A DNA stretch of 64,000 bases from Pseudomonas laurentiana (GTDB taxonomy: Bacteria; Pseudomonadota; Gammaproteobacteria; Pseudomonadales; Pseudomonadaceae). The notes beneath the pieces were generated by a model. It was not told where the DNA came from, searched no databases, and saw only the letters and a list, made by a program, of their open reading frames with translations. Within the stretch, counting starts at the first letter, position 1. Each line of letters starts with the position of its first letter. Shown here piece by piece: positions 23,275-32,319 of this stretch. The stretch is from assembly GCF_014648275.1 (NCBI RefSeq), contig NZ_BMQU01000003.1:186001-250000 (forward strand), given 5' to 3'. Made by a program: the position numbers and the translations under genes.

Positions 23275-23410
23275 GTCAACGACGGTGATGCTGTGCCGTG
23301 CAGTGTTGCACTGACGAGTTGCACGCGAAGCCATGTTCCTTGGCGTTCAGTACAGGTATCCTCGCGACAGCTGTTAGTCCGAACTGTCCTGACCCAAGGA
23401 GCTGCACGCT

Positions 23411-24613
23411 GTGTTCAAACATGTTGATGCCTATGCCGGTGACCCGATTCTCTCGCTGATGGAGACCTTCAAGGCCGACCCGCGTGCCGACAAGGTCAAC
23501 CTGAGTATCGGTCTGTATTACGATGCAGCCGGTGTGGTGCCGCAACTGGGCGCCGTGGCCGAGGCGGAAAAGCGCCTGGCCGACCAGCCTCACCAAGCGT
23601 CGCTGTACCTGCCAATGGAAGGCCTGGGCAGCTATCGCCAGGCGATCCAGACCCTGCTGTTCGGCGCCGGCCATCCCGCGGTAGAGGGTGGGCGTGTCGC
23701 TACCGTGCAGACCGTTGGCGGTTCGGGGGCATTGAAGGTTGGCGCTGACTTCCTCAAGCGTTACTTCCCGGAGTCGCAGGTCTGGGTCAGCGATCCGACC
23801 TGGGACAACCACCGCGCAATCTTTGAAGGCGCAGGTTTCAAGGTCAACACCTACCCGTACTTTGATCAGCAGAGCCGTGGGCTGAATTTTGACGGCATGC
23901 TCGCGACGTTGCAGACCTTGCCGGCCAACAGCATTGTGCTGTTGCACCCGTGCTGCCATAACCCCACGGGTGTCGACCTCAGCCAGGCACAGTGGCAGCA
24001 GGTGATCGAGGTGGTCAAGGCGCGCAACCTGATTCCATTCCTCGACATTGCCTATCAAGGCTTTGGCGAAGGCCTGGTGGAGGATGCCTACGCCATCCGT
24101 GAAGTCGCCCGTGCAGGCGTGCCTTGCCTGGTCAGCAACTCGTTCTCGAAGATTTTCTCGCTGTATGGTGAGCGCGTAGGCGGCTTGTCGGTGGTCTGCG
24201 ACGACGTGGCCAGCGCACAAAGTGTATTGGGCCAGCTCAAGGCTACTGTGCGTCGTAACTACTCCAGCCCACCGAACTTTGGTGCCCAACTGGTCGCAGC
24301 GGTGCTTGGCGACGCGGCCCTGAATGCCCAGTGGGAAGCCGAAGTGGAGCAGATGCGCCTGCGCATCCTCGAGATGCGTCAAGGACTGGTCGATGCCTTG
24401 GCCGCGCTGCTGCCAGGCCAGGACTTCCAGTTCTTCCTGCGTCAGCGCGGCATGTTCAGCTACACCGGCTTTAGCGTGGAGCAGGTTCGCCGCTTGCGCG
24501 ACGAGTTCGGGGTGTACCTGATCGACAGTGGCCGGGTGTGCATGGCGGGCCTGCGACCCGACAACCTGCAACAAGTGGCGAAGGCGTTTGCCGCGGTGCA
24601 ACGTCAGGCATAA
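23411..24613 (+). CDS. amaC: Aromatic/D-lysine aminotransferase
   Basis: This 400-residue class I aminotransferase resembles TyrB/AspC, with the N-terminal [24 protein letters not shown] pattern. The PLP-binding lysine is in [16 protein letters not shown] (about residue 246). In P. putida KT2440 the syntenic gene is amaC, reported to start D-lysine breakdown by transamination. The start is GTG at 23411, with AAGGAG nine bases upstream. It lies 136 bases downstream of dpkA, probably the same transcript or a second promoter. Confidence 0.88.
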   Translation: MFKHVDAYAGDPILSLMETFKADPRADKVNLSIGLYYDAAGVVPQLGAVAEAEKRLADQPHQASLYLPMEGLGSYRQAIQTLLFGAGHPAVEGGRVATVQTVGGSGALKVGADFLKRYFPESQVWVSDPTWDNHRAIFEGAGFKVNTYPYFDQQSRGLNFDGMLATLQTLPANSIVLLHPCCHNPTGVDLSQAQWQQVIEVVKARNLIPFLDIAYQGFGEGLVEDAYAIREVARAGVPCLVSNSFSKIFSLYGERVGGLSVVCDDVASAQSVLGQLKATVRRNYSSPPNFGAQLVAAVLGDAALNAQWEAEVEQMRLRILEMRQGLVDALAALLPGQDFQFFLRQRGMFSYTGFSVEQVRRLRDEFGVYLIDSGRVCMAGLRPDNLQQVAKAFAAVQRQA

Positions 24614-24918
24614 CGCAGCGCCCTTGCCGGCACCTTGCGGATACCCTCGCAGGCAAGCCTTGCCCCCGCGCTCACTGAGCGGCGCGGTGGCTGGCTTGCC
24701 TGCAATAACACTGCCCTGGTTTGAGAGGTGCGCCTCGTCCTTCTGGCACTGTTTTTCTTCGTGATGTTGCACTAGGTGCAACCGTTCCTCTGGTAGCACT
24801 TTGCAAGTGCAACCAATCAGCGCAAAATCGCGCCCTCTTACTATAGGTTGGGAGCGGTGAGGCGTCTGTTTCGCAGCTCCTGGCCCTGTTGTAGTCTTGC
24901 GAGTGGAGTTGCACCCGG
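24614..24918. other. Intergenic region between amaC and the amino-acid permease gene
   Basis: No gene is seen in these 305 bases. A REP-like hairpin occupies 24649-24703. Near 24768-24815 the motif TGCACTAGGTGCA and the repeats GTGCAACC and AGTGCAACC are clustered in the probable promoter of the permease gene. Confidence 0.55.
24649..24703. repeat. REP-like hairpin after amaC
   Basis: Perfect 11-base arms GCAGGCAAGCC (24649-24659) and GGCTTGCCTGC (24693-24703) surround a 33-base interior that can pair further (CGCGC with GCGCG). It lies 35 bases after amaC and could be the terminator of that transcript. Confidence 0.6.
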
Positions 24919-26196
24919 ATGAACGAGCAGGCCCCAAGCGTTGATCAACGCTTTGAATCGACCCCCGTTGCCCTTGGCAACTGGGCCCGTCATGACACCA
25001 CCTGGATGCTGGGCCTGTTTGGCACGGCTATCGGCGCTGGTACCTTGTTTCTGCCAATCAACGCTGGGCTCGGTGGTTTTTGGCCACTATTGGTCTTGGC
25101 GCTGCTGGCGTTTCCGATGACCTTCTTCGCTCATCGCGGGCTAACCCGTTTCGTGCTGTCTGGTCGTGATGGCGCTGACATCACCGAGGTTGTCGAGGAG
25201 CACTTCGGGCTGAAGGCCGGCGCCTTGATCACCCTGTTGTACTTCTTTGCCATCTTCCCGATCCTGCTGATCTACAGCGTGGCCTTGACCAACACCGTCA
25301 GCAGTTTCCTGGAGCACCAGCTACACATCACGCCACCGCCGCGTATGGCGCTCTCCCTTGTGCTGATCCTCGGCTTGTTGGCAGTGGTTCGCTGTGGTGA
25401 ACAGGCCACCGTCAAAGCCATGAGCCTGTTGGTGTACCCATTTATCGTCGCCCTGGCGTTTTTGGCTGTGTTTCTCATTCCGCATTGGAGCGGCGGTATC
25501 CTCGCTACGGCCAGTGAAGTGCCGCCAGCCTCTGCGTTTTTGCATACCCTGTGGCTGGCGATTCCGGTCATGGTGTTTTCGTTCAACCACTCACCGATCA
25601 TTTCCGCCTTCGCCGTCGACCAAAAGCGCCGTTATGGTGTGAACGCCGAACAGCGCAGCGGGCAGATTCTGGCCCGCGCTCACTGGCTGATGGTCGCGAT
25701 GGTGCTGTTCTTCGTGTTCAGCTGCGTACTGACGCTGACCCCAGCCCAACTGGCCGAAGCCAAGGCGCAGAACCTGTCGATCCTGTCGTACCTGGCCAAC
25801 CATTTCAGTAACCCGACCATTGCTTTTGCCGCGCCGCTGATTGCGTTCGTGGCCATCTCCAAGTCGTTCCTGGGGCACTACATCGGTGCCAGTGAAGGCC
25901 TCAAGGGCATGATCGTCAAAAGCGGCTGGCGCCCAGGCGCCAAGGCGCTGGACCGCGTCACTGCCGCATTCATGCTGGTGGTGTGCTGGATCGTTGCCAC
26001 GCTCAATCCAAGCATCCTCAGCATGATCGAGACCCTTGGTGGGCCGGTCATTGCGGCCATTCTCTTCCTGATGCCGATGTACGCCATTCGCCGGGTGCCC
26101 GCGATGCGTCAATACAGTGGTGCACTGTCCAACGTGTTTGTGGTCGCGGTAGGCCTGGTGGCCATTTCGGCACTGGTGTACTCGCTGCTGGGCTGA
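24919..26196 (+). CDS. HAAAP-family amino-acid permease (SdaC/TdcC-like)
   Basis: This 425-residue protein has about eleven membrane helices. The N-terminal DTTWMLGLFGTAIGAGTLFLP pattern is that of the hydroxy/aromatic amino-acid permease family, which carries serine, threonine, tyrosine or tryptophan with protons. It stands alone with its own promoter region but next to the lysine genes. From memory a homologue sits there in P. putida too, so it may take up a substrate of that pathway. The substrate is not determined by sequence. Confidence 0.88.
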   Translation: MNEQAPSVDQRFESTPVALGNWARHDTTWMLGLFGTAIGAGTLFLPINAGLGGFWPLLVLALLAFPMTFFAHRGLTRFVLSGRDGADITEVVEEHFGLKAGALITLLYFFAIFPILLIYSVALTNTVSSFLEHQLHITPPPRMALSLVLILGLLAVVRCGEQATVKAMSLLVYPFIVALAFLAVFLIPHWSGGILATASEVPPASAFLHTLWLAIPVMVFSFNHSPIISAFAVDQKRRYGVNAEQRSGQILARAHWLMVAMVLFFVFSCVLTLTPAQLAEAKAQNLSILSYLANHFSNPTIAFAAPLIAFVAISKSFLGHYIGASEGLKGMIVKSGWRPGAKALDRVTAAFMLVVCWIVATLNPSILSMIETLGGPVIAAILFLMPMYAIRRVPAMRQYSGALSNVFVVAVGLVAISALVYSLLG

Positions 26197-26240
26197 AGTC
26201 TTGTGCTGGGGGCCAGGAAGGCCCTTCAGCGTATGTCCGG

Positions 26241-26327
26241 CATCGCAAACGGATATGCCTGCGGTCATCAGGGGTGATGCATGTTTGTGGCTATTGGCGC
26301 CCACCTCGTGAACATATCCATTCCCTG
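26241..26327 (+). repeat. 87-bp direct repeat, copy 1
   Basis: This copy, beginning CATCGCAAACGGATATGCCT and ending at TCCCTG, matches 26929-27015 at all but about seven positions. The two copies bracket the inverted-repeat element. Confidence 0.85.
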
Positions 26328-26347
26328 TGGCGGCACCACCGGCTGGT

Positions 26348-26563
26348 TTCGCCTTTTACGGCGACCCACTTTTGAAAGGGCGCAAAAGTGGGCAAAACGC
26401 CCTGTCCCGACATCCGGCCCTACGCTGCGCTTCGGGTGCCTTCCTTACGCCATCGCTCCCGTGTGGACGCGCCGACGGGCCATCCATGGCCCATCAGCAC
26501 TTGCGAGGCATCCCTGCCTCGCACCCCACTACGCAATGACTCCACTCAGCCTCCTGAAGGGAC
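26348..26563 (+). repeat. Inverted-repeat arm, left
   Basis: This roughly 216-bp arm begins with TTCGCCTTTTACGGCG and ends with CTCCTGAAGGGAC. It is imperfectly complementary over its length to the right arm at 26699-26911. The best matches are near CATCCGGCCCT, GGCATCCCTGCC and CCTGAAGGGAC. Confidence 0.8.
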
Positions 26564-26698
26564 GCCCTGCAGCGCCTGACATTCCGTGTACTGACAAGCA
26601 GAGCACTCGCAGACACTCGCGGCTTCGCTTGTCCGCGAAGGCGCTGGGCTTTTCGGCTTTGTTTTTTCATGCACTGAATCTGCAGGCGCCGCCAAATT

Positions 26699-26911
26699 GT
26701 CCCTTCAGGAGGTCGAACGCAGGCAGTGCGTAGCTGGGTGCCAGGCAGGGATGCCTGGCAAGGGCTGAGGGCCAGGAAGGCCCTTCAGCACGGTCCCGGC
26801 GGGAGCACTGCCGGAGTGAGAGGACCCGCAGCGTAGCGGAGGGCCGGATGTTGGGACGAGGGGTTTTGGTCACGTTTGCCCCGACAAAAGTGACACGCCG
26901 TAAAGGCGGAA
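26699..26911 (-). repeat. Inverted-repeat arm, right
   Basis: The reverse complement starts TTCCGCCTTTACGGCG and follows the left arm in order to CCTGAAGGGAC. A 135-base spacer (26564-26698) separates the arms. The spacer starts with CCCTGCAGCGCCTGA, which recurs at 27011-27025 right at the end of direct-repeat copy 2. Confidence 0.8.
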
Positions 26912-26928
26912 CGGGATATCAGGCCCAA

Positions 26929-27015
26929 CATCGCAAACGGATATGCCTGCCGTCATCAGGGGCGACGCATGTTTGTGGTTATTGGCTCTCACCTCGTGAA
27001 CATATCCATGCCCTG
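26929..27015 (+). repeat. 87-bp direct repeat, copy 2
   Basis: Second copy of the 26241-26327 repeat, same orientation and the same length without gaps. Confidence 0.85.
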
Positions 27016-27206
27016 CAGCGCCTGAGACTCCGCGCACCTACAAACAAAACCCTCCTGAACAATATGCCAGGGGCCGGGTTTTAGCTCCCGGATTGTCTAC
27101 AAGAATTGTATGAAAGCTCAACAATTTTTGTCTGCCCATAGGTGGCGGGGCACTTTCGTGGTTAACTTTGGTCCTTTACTCACCTCCCGCATTAAGGACT
27201 TCACTC

Positions 27207-27707
27207 ATGGCTCAAGTCACTCTTAAAGGCAATCCGGTTCAGGTCAACGGTCAACTGCCACAGGTTGGCACCCAGGCACCGGCGTTCAGCCTGGTCGGCG
27301 CTGGCCTGGCTGACGTGTCGCTGAAAGACTTCGCCGGCAAGCGCAAAGTGCTGAATATCTTCCCAAGCGTCGATACCCCGACCTGCGCGACCTCCGTGCG
27401 TACCTTCAATGCCAAGGCCAATGACGTGGCCAACACTGTTGTCCTGTGCATCTCGGCTGACCTGCCGTTTGCTCAAGCCCGTTTCTGTGGCGCCGAAGGT
27501 CTGGAAAACGTCAAGAACCTCTCGACCCTGCGCGGTCGTGAGTTCATCGAGAACTATGGTGTGGCCATTGCTGACGGTCCACTGGCCGGCCTGACGGCAC
27601 GTGCCGTGGTGGTGCTGGACGAGAACGACAAAGTGCTGCACAGCGAGCTGGTCAAGGAGATCGCCGAGGAGCCTGACTACGCTGCCGCCCTGGCTGTGTT
27701 GAAATAA
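27207..27707 (+). CDS. tpx: Thiol peroxidase (atypical 2-Cys peroxiredoxin)
   Basis: This 166-residue enzyme reduces lipid and organic hydroperoxides using thioredoxin. The peroxidatic cysteine is C60 in [15 protein letters not shown] and the resolving cysteine C94 in ARFCG, positions equal to those of E. coli Tpx. The start at 27207 ([11 protein letters not shown]) gives the family length of about 167; an earlier in-frame GTG at 27168 would add an unsupported extension. A strong terminator follows. Confidence 0.96.
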   Translation: MAQVTLKGNPVQVNGQLPQVGTQAPAFSLVGAGLADVSLKDFAGKRKVLNIFPSVDTPTCATSVRTFNAKANDVANTVVLCISADLPFAQARFCGAEGLENVKNLSTLRGREFIENYGVAIADGPLAGLTARAVVVLDENDKVLHSELVKEIAEEPDYAAALAVLK

Positions 27708-27765
27708 TCTGCCGCCCTCGCCGGCAGTGCCGGCGATTCAGGGGCACAGATTTGCAAGCGTTTGT

Positions 27766-27796
27766 AACGGCCTGGCCTGCGTCCAGGCCGTTTTTA
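27766..27796 (+). terminator. Rho-independent terminator after tpx
   Basis: AACGGCCTGG (27766-27775) pairs perfectly with CCAGGCCGTT (27783-27792) around a 7-base loop, followed by TTT. A second small GC hairpin lies at 27719-27735. Confidence 0.85.
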
Positions 27797-27912
27797 TTTA
27801 TAGTTCAGTATCTTGCCTCTGTCAGCGCTAAGTAAATTGCCGGTAAAGGCGCTTTGCTTAACGGTCTCATCTGCTTATCGTTCAGCCTTCTCAAAAGACA
27901 TCCCTCTGCACA

Positions 27913-29205
27913 ATGGTCGATCACCCCATGCATGCTTCCGCTTCCCGTTCCCTTCGTCCCTGGCTCGTTAGCCTGCTGATCTTGTTGTTGGTCGTCGGCC
28001 TGTGTTGGTGGCTGTGGCCTTCGACGCCAGCAAAAAACACCAGCATGGCGCCGGGCAAGGGCGGTCGACCGGGCTTTGGGGCCTTTGGTGGGCCGGTGCC
28101 AGTCCGCGTGGCGCCCGCTACCGTTGCGGATTTCCCGCTGTACCTCAAGGCACTGGGTACTGTTACTGCCACCAATACGATCAATGTGCGCAGCCGTGTG
28201 GCGGGTGAGTTGGTCAAGGTCAACTTCCAGGAGGGGCAGAAGGTAAAGGCCGGTGATTTGCTGGCTGAAATCGATCCGCGTAGTTACCAGATTGCCTTGC
28301 AGCAGGCCGAGGGCACCCTGGCGCAGAACGTGGCGCTGCTGAAGAATGCCCAAATTGACCTGGCGCGTTACAAAGGCCTGTACGCCGAAGACAGCATCGC
28401 CAAACAGACCCTCGATACCCAGGCGGCGCTGGTCGAGCAATACCAGGGCACCGTCAAGACCAATCAGGCGGCAGTGGGCGATGCCAGGCTGAACCTGGAG
28501 TTCAGTAAGATCCGTGCGCCGATCAGTGGCCGTCTTGGCCTGCGCCAACTTGATGTCGGTAACCTGGTGGCAGCCAACGACACCACGGCGCTGGTCGTGA
28601 TCACCCAGACCCAGCCGATCACCGTTGCCTTTACCTTGCCTGAGGCGCAGCTGTCGGCGGTGCTTGCGCGCTACCGCAGTGGCGCCAAGCTGGCGGTGGA
28701 AGCCTGGGACCGGGGGGATCTCAAGCAGCAGGCCGTCGGTGTGCTCAGCAGCCTGGACAACCAGATCGACACCACGACCGGCACCCTGAAGTTCAAGGCA
28801 CGTTTCGAGAACCAGGATGAAGTGCTGTTCCCCAACCAGTTCGTCAATGTGCGCGTGCTTGCCGATACGCTGAAAGACGTGGTGTTGGCCCCTTCGGCAG
28901 CGATTCAGTTCGGCACGGAGGGCTCCTTCGTGTATGTGATGGACGGCGACAAGAAGGTGCGCATTCGCAAGCTCAAGGTTGGCGCCAGCGATGGCGAGCA
29001 CACGGTAGTGGTTGAGGGCCTGGCAAAGGGCGAGCGGGTGGTGCTTGAAGGTACCGACCGTTTGCGCGATGGCAGTGACGTGGATGTGGTCAACGACAGC
29101 TCCGAAGTGCCTGCGGCCCCCGGTCAACACTTGCAGGGGCAGGATCAGCAGGATGCCTCGGCGCGCCCGCGTGCTCAGGCTGCTCAGGGTAAGGCGGGCG
29201 CATGA
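27913..29205 (+). CDS. muxA: RND efflux membrane-fusion protein (MuxA/MdtA type)
   Basis: This 430-residue periplasmic adaptor is anchored by an N-terminal helix (about residues 15-36, [18 protein letters not shown]). It links the inner-membrane RND pump to the outer-membrane channel. Family features in order are the biotinyl-lipoyl half-motif [32 protein letters not shown] (about 95-127), a coiled-coil hairpin (130-195), and [19 protein letters not shown]. The C-terminus is a charged, disordered tail. It opens a four-gene operon of one MFP, two RND subunits and one outer-membrane factor, the MdtABC/MuxABC-OpmB arrangement. The start could also be ATG at 27928. Confidence 0.92.
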   Translation: MVDHPMHASASRSLRPWLVSLLILLLVVGLCWWLWPSTPAKNTSMAPGKGGRPGFGAFGGPVPVRVAPATVADFPLYLKALGTVTATNTINVRSRVAGELVKVNFQEGQKVKAGDLLAEIDPRSYQIALQQAEGTLAQNVALLKNAQIDLARYKGLYAEDSIAKQTLDTQAALVEQYQGTVKTNQAAVGDARLNLEFSKIRAPISGRLGLRQLDVGNLVAANDTTALVVITQTQPITVAFTLPEAQLSAVLARYRSGAKLAVEAWDRGDLKQQAVGVLSSLDNQIDTTTGTLKFKARFENQDEVLFPNQFVNVRVLADTLKDVVLAPSAAIQFGTEGSFVYVMDGDKKVRIRKLKVGASDGEHTVVVEGLAKGERVVLEGTDRLRDGSDVDVVNDSSEVPAAPGQHLQGQDQQDASARPRAQAAQGKAGA

Positions 29206-32200
29206 ACCTCTCGCGGCTGTTCATCCTGCGCCCGGTGGCGACCACACTGAGCATGCTGGCCATCGTGCTGGCGGGCCTTATCGCCTACAGGTTGCTTCCG
29301 GTGGCGGCGTTGCCGCAGGTCGATTACCCGACGATCCGGGTCATGACGCTCTATCCCGGTGCCAGCCCCCAGGTGATGACCAGCGCCGTCACGGCCCCGC
29401 TTGAGCGTCAGTTCGGGCAAATGCCGGGGTTGACCCAGATGGCCTCCACCAGCTCGGGCGGTGCTTCGGTGCTGACCCTGCGGTTCAGCCTGGAAATGAA
29501 CATGGACGTCGCCGAGCAACAGGTGCAGGCGGCGATCAACGCTGCCAGCAACCTGCTGCCCAGCGACCTGCCGGCGCCACCGGTGTACAACAAGGTCAAC
29601 CCGGCCGATACCCCTGTGCTGACCTTGGCCATCACCTCGAAAACCATGCTGTTGCCCAAGCTCAATGACCTGGTCGATACCCGTGTCGCGCAGAAGATTG
29701 CGCAGATCAGCGGGGTAGGGATGGTCAGCATCGCCGGTGGCCAGCGCCAGGCGGTACGCATCAAGGTCAATCCCGATGCCCTGGCGGCCGCCGGGCTTAA
29801 TCTGGCTGATGTTCGTACGTTGATTGGCGCGTCCAACGTCAACCAGCCCAAGGGCAACTTCGACGGCCCGACCCGGGTTTCGATGTTAGATGCCAACGAC
29901 CAACTGCGTTCGCCCGAGGAATACGCCAACCTGATCCTGGCCTACAACAATGGCGCACCGCTGCGACTCAAGGATGTTGCCGAAATCGTCGATGGTGCCG
30001 AGAACGAGCGTCTGGCAGCCTGGGCCAACCAGAATCAGGCGGTGTTGCTGAACATTCAGCGCCAACCAGGCGCTAACGTCATCGAGGTGGTCGACCGGAT
30101 CAAGACCTTGCTGCCATCGATTACCGACAACCTGCCTGCCGGCCTTGATGTCGTGGTGCTTACTGACCGTACCCAGACCATTCGTGCCTCGGTCAAGGAC
30201 GTACAGTATGAGCTGTTGATCGCCATCGCCCTGGTGGTCATGGTCACCTTTGTCTTCCTGCGCCGTTTGAGTGCTACCTTGATCCCGTCCATTACCGTGC
30301 CGTTGTCACTGATCGGCACGTTCGCGGTGATGTACCTGGCGGGCTTCTCGATCAACAACCTGACGCTGATGGCGCTGACCATTGCCACCGGTTTTGTGGT
30401 GGACGATGCCATCGTCATGCTGGAGAACATCTCCCGGCACATCGAAGAAGGTGAAACGCCGCTGCAGGCTGCGCTCAAGGGCGCCCGGCAGATTGGCTTT
30501 ACCCTGGTGTCGCTGACCTTCTCCCTGATTGCGGTACTGATTCCGCTGCTGTTCATGGCCGATGTGGTAGGCAGGCTGTTCCGTGAGTTTGCCATCACCC
30601 TGGCGGTGGCCATCCTGATTTCCCTGGTGGTCTCGCTGACACTGACCCCGATGATGTGCGCGCGGCTGCTCAAGCGCGAACCCAAGGAGGCGGAACAGAG
30701 CCGTTTCTACCGTGCCAGTGGCGCCTGGATCGACTGGATGATTGGCCACTATGGCCAGGGCTTGCAGTGGGTGCTGCGCCATCAGCCGTTGACCCTGTTG
30801 GTGGCGGTGGCAACCCTGGGGCTGACTGTCGTGTTGTACCTGGCGGTGCCGAAGGGGTTCTTCCCGGTGCAGGACACTGGGGTTATCCAGGGCATTTCCG
30901 AGGCGCCGCAGTCGGTATCGTTCGCCGCCATGAGCGAGCGTCAGCAAGCCTTGTCAGCGATCATCCTCAAGGACCCGGCGGTGCAGAGCCTGTCTTCCTA
31001 TATCGGGGTCGATGGCGACAATGCCACGCTGAACAGTGGCCGCTTGTTGATCAACCTCAAACCGCACAATGAGCGGGACCTGACTGCGGCCCAGGTGATC
31101 CTGCGTCTGCAACCGGAGGTCGACACGCTGGTCGGTATGCGCCTGTTCATGCAGCCGGTGCAGGACTTGAGCATTGAAGACCGGGTCAGCCGCACGCAGT
31201 ACCAGTTCAGCCTGTCATCGCCAGATGCCGAGCTGCTGGCGCAATGGAGCGGCAAACTGGTCGATGCCTTGCGCCTGCGCCCGGAGCTCACCGATGTCGC
31301 CAGTGACCTGCAAGACAAGGGCTTGCAGGTTTACCTGGTAATCGATCGCGATGCGACCGGACGCCTGGGTATCAGCGTCTCCGACATTACCAATGCGCTC
31401 TATGACGCCTTCGGGCAGCGCCAGATCTCCACCATCTACACCCAGGCTACCCAGTACCGTGTGGTCTTGCAGGCCTCTGAGGCGGCCACCCTAGGCCCAC
31501 AGGCGCTGGAGCAGGTCTACGTCAAGAGTGCCGATGGCGGGCAGGTCCGCTTGTCGAGCCTGGCACGTATCGAGCAGCGTCAGGCGCAGTTGGCGATTGC
31601 CCACATCGGTCAGTTCCCGGCGGTGATGATGTCGTTCAACCTGGCGCCCGGTATAGCGCTGGGCGAGGCGGTCAAGGCGATTGAACAGGTGCAACAGGAC
31701 ATTGGCATGCCGCTCGGGGTGCAGACGCGCTTCCAGGGTGCAGCCGAAGCGTTCCAGGCGTCCCTGTCGAGTACCTTGCTGTTGATCCTGGCCGCAGTGG
31801 TGACCATGTACATTGTGTTGGGGGTGCTCTACGAGAGCTATATCCATCCGGTGACGATCCTCTCGACCTTGCCGTCCGCTGCGGTCGGGGCCTTGCTCGC
31901 CTTGCTGCTCAGTGGCAATGACCTGGGGATGATTGCAATCATCGGCATCATCCTGCTGATCGGTATCGTCAAGAAGAACGCGATCATGATGATCGACTTC
32001 GCCCTGGAAGCTGAGCGCACGCGCGGTGTCGATCCGCAGACGGCGATCTATGAGGCAGCGCTGCTGCGCTTCCGCCCCATTTTGATGACCACCTTGGCGG
32101 CGCTGTTTGGGGCCGTGCCGTTGATGCTGGCTACGGGCTCTGGCGCAGAGCTGCGCCAGCCACTGGGCCTGGTGATGGTGGGTGGCCTGCTGGTCAGCCA

Positions 32201-32297
32201 GGTGCTGACGCTATTCACGACGCCGGTCATCTATCTGTACTTCGATCGGCTGGCACGGCGTTTCAGTGGTCGCAGTGCTGCGGGGGTGCCGGTATGA
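29202..32297 (+). CDS. muxB: RND efflux pump subunit (MuxB/MdtB type)
   Basis: This 1031-residue inner-membrane transporter has the RND layout: TM1, a large periplasmic loop, TM2-7, a second loop and TM8-12. The proton-relay residues are present: the aspartate pair in [12 protein letters not shown] (TM4, about residue 400) and the lysine in [12 protein letters not shown] (TM10, about 926). Its ATG overlaps the stop of muxA (ATGA). With the next gene it should form the heteromeric B2C trimer known for MdtBC, exporting drugs or bile-salt-like compounds. Confidence 0.94.
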   Translation: MNLSRLFILRPVATTLSMLAIVLAGLIAYRLLPVAALPQVDYPTIRVMTLYPGASPQVMTSAVTAPLERQFGQMPGLTQMASTSSGGASVLTLRFSLEMNMDVAEQQVQAAINAASNLLPSDLPAPPVYNKVNPADTPVLTLAITSKTMLLPKLNDLVDTRVAQKIAQISGVGMVSIAGGQRQAVRIKVNPDALAAAGLNLADVRTLIGASNVNQPKGNFDGPTRVSMLDANDQLRSPEEYANLILAYNNGAPLRLKDVAEIVDGAENERLAAWANQNQAVLLNIQRQPGANVIEVVDRIKTLLPSITDNLPAGLDVVVLTDRTQTIRASVKDVQYELLIAIALVVMVTFVFLRRLSATLIPSITVPLSLIGTFAVMYLAGFSINNLTLMALTIATGFVVDDAIVMLENISRHIEEGETPLQAALKGARQIGFTLVSLTFSLIAVLIPLLFMADVVGRLFREFAITLAVAILISLVVSLTLTPMMCARLLKREPKEAEQSRFYRASGAWIDWMIGHYGQGLQWVLRHQPLTLLVAVATLGLTVVLYLAVPKGFFPVQDTGVIQGISEAPQSVSFAAMSERQQALSAIILKDPAVQSLSSYIGVDGDNATLNSGRLLINLKPHNERDLTAAQVILRLQPEVDTLVGMRLFMQPVQDLSIEDRVSRTQYQFSLSSPDAELLAQWSGKLVDALRLRPELTDVASDLQDKGLQVYLVIDRDATGRLGISVSDITNALYDAFGQRQISTIYTQATQYRVVLQASEAATLGPQALEQVYVKSADGGQVRLSSLARIEQRQAQLAIAHIGQFPAVMMSFNLAPGIALGEAVKAIEQVQQDIGMPLGVQTRFQGAAEAFQASLSSTLLLILAAVVTMYIVLGVLYESYIHPVTILSTLPSAAVGALLALLLSGNDLGMIAIIGIILLIGIVKKNAIMMIDFALEAERTRGVDPQTAIYEAALLRFRPILMTTLAALFGAVPLMLATGSGAELRQPLGLVMVGGLLVSQVLTLFTTPVIYLYFDRLARRFSGRSAAGVPV

Positions 32298-32319
32298 GCA
32301 TGGTCAGGAGCTGCCGCCG

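Larger units (their letters stand above)
26197..27206. other. Long gene-free region filled by a composite repeat
   Basis: About 1 kb separates the permease gene from tpx. Several short open frames occur here, but they coincide with repeated, palindromic sequence and lack plausible start contexts, so I treat them as non-coding. The region holds two direct repeats and two inverted arms, listed separately. The last 130 bases (27075-27206) carry the tpx promoter. Confidence 0.7.

Noticed and set aside
26281-27084. Several 60-150-codon open frames
   Set aside because: They lie entirely in the palindromic repeat element, lack ribosome sites and use repeat-derived sequence, so coding is unlikely.
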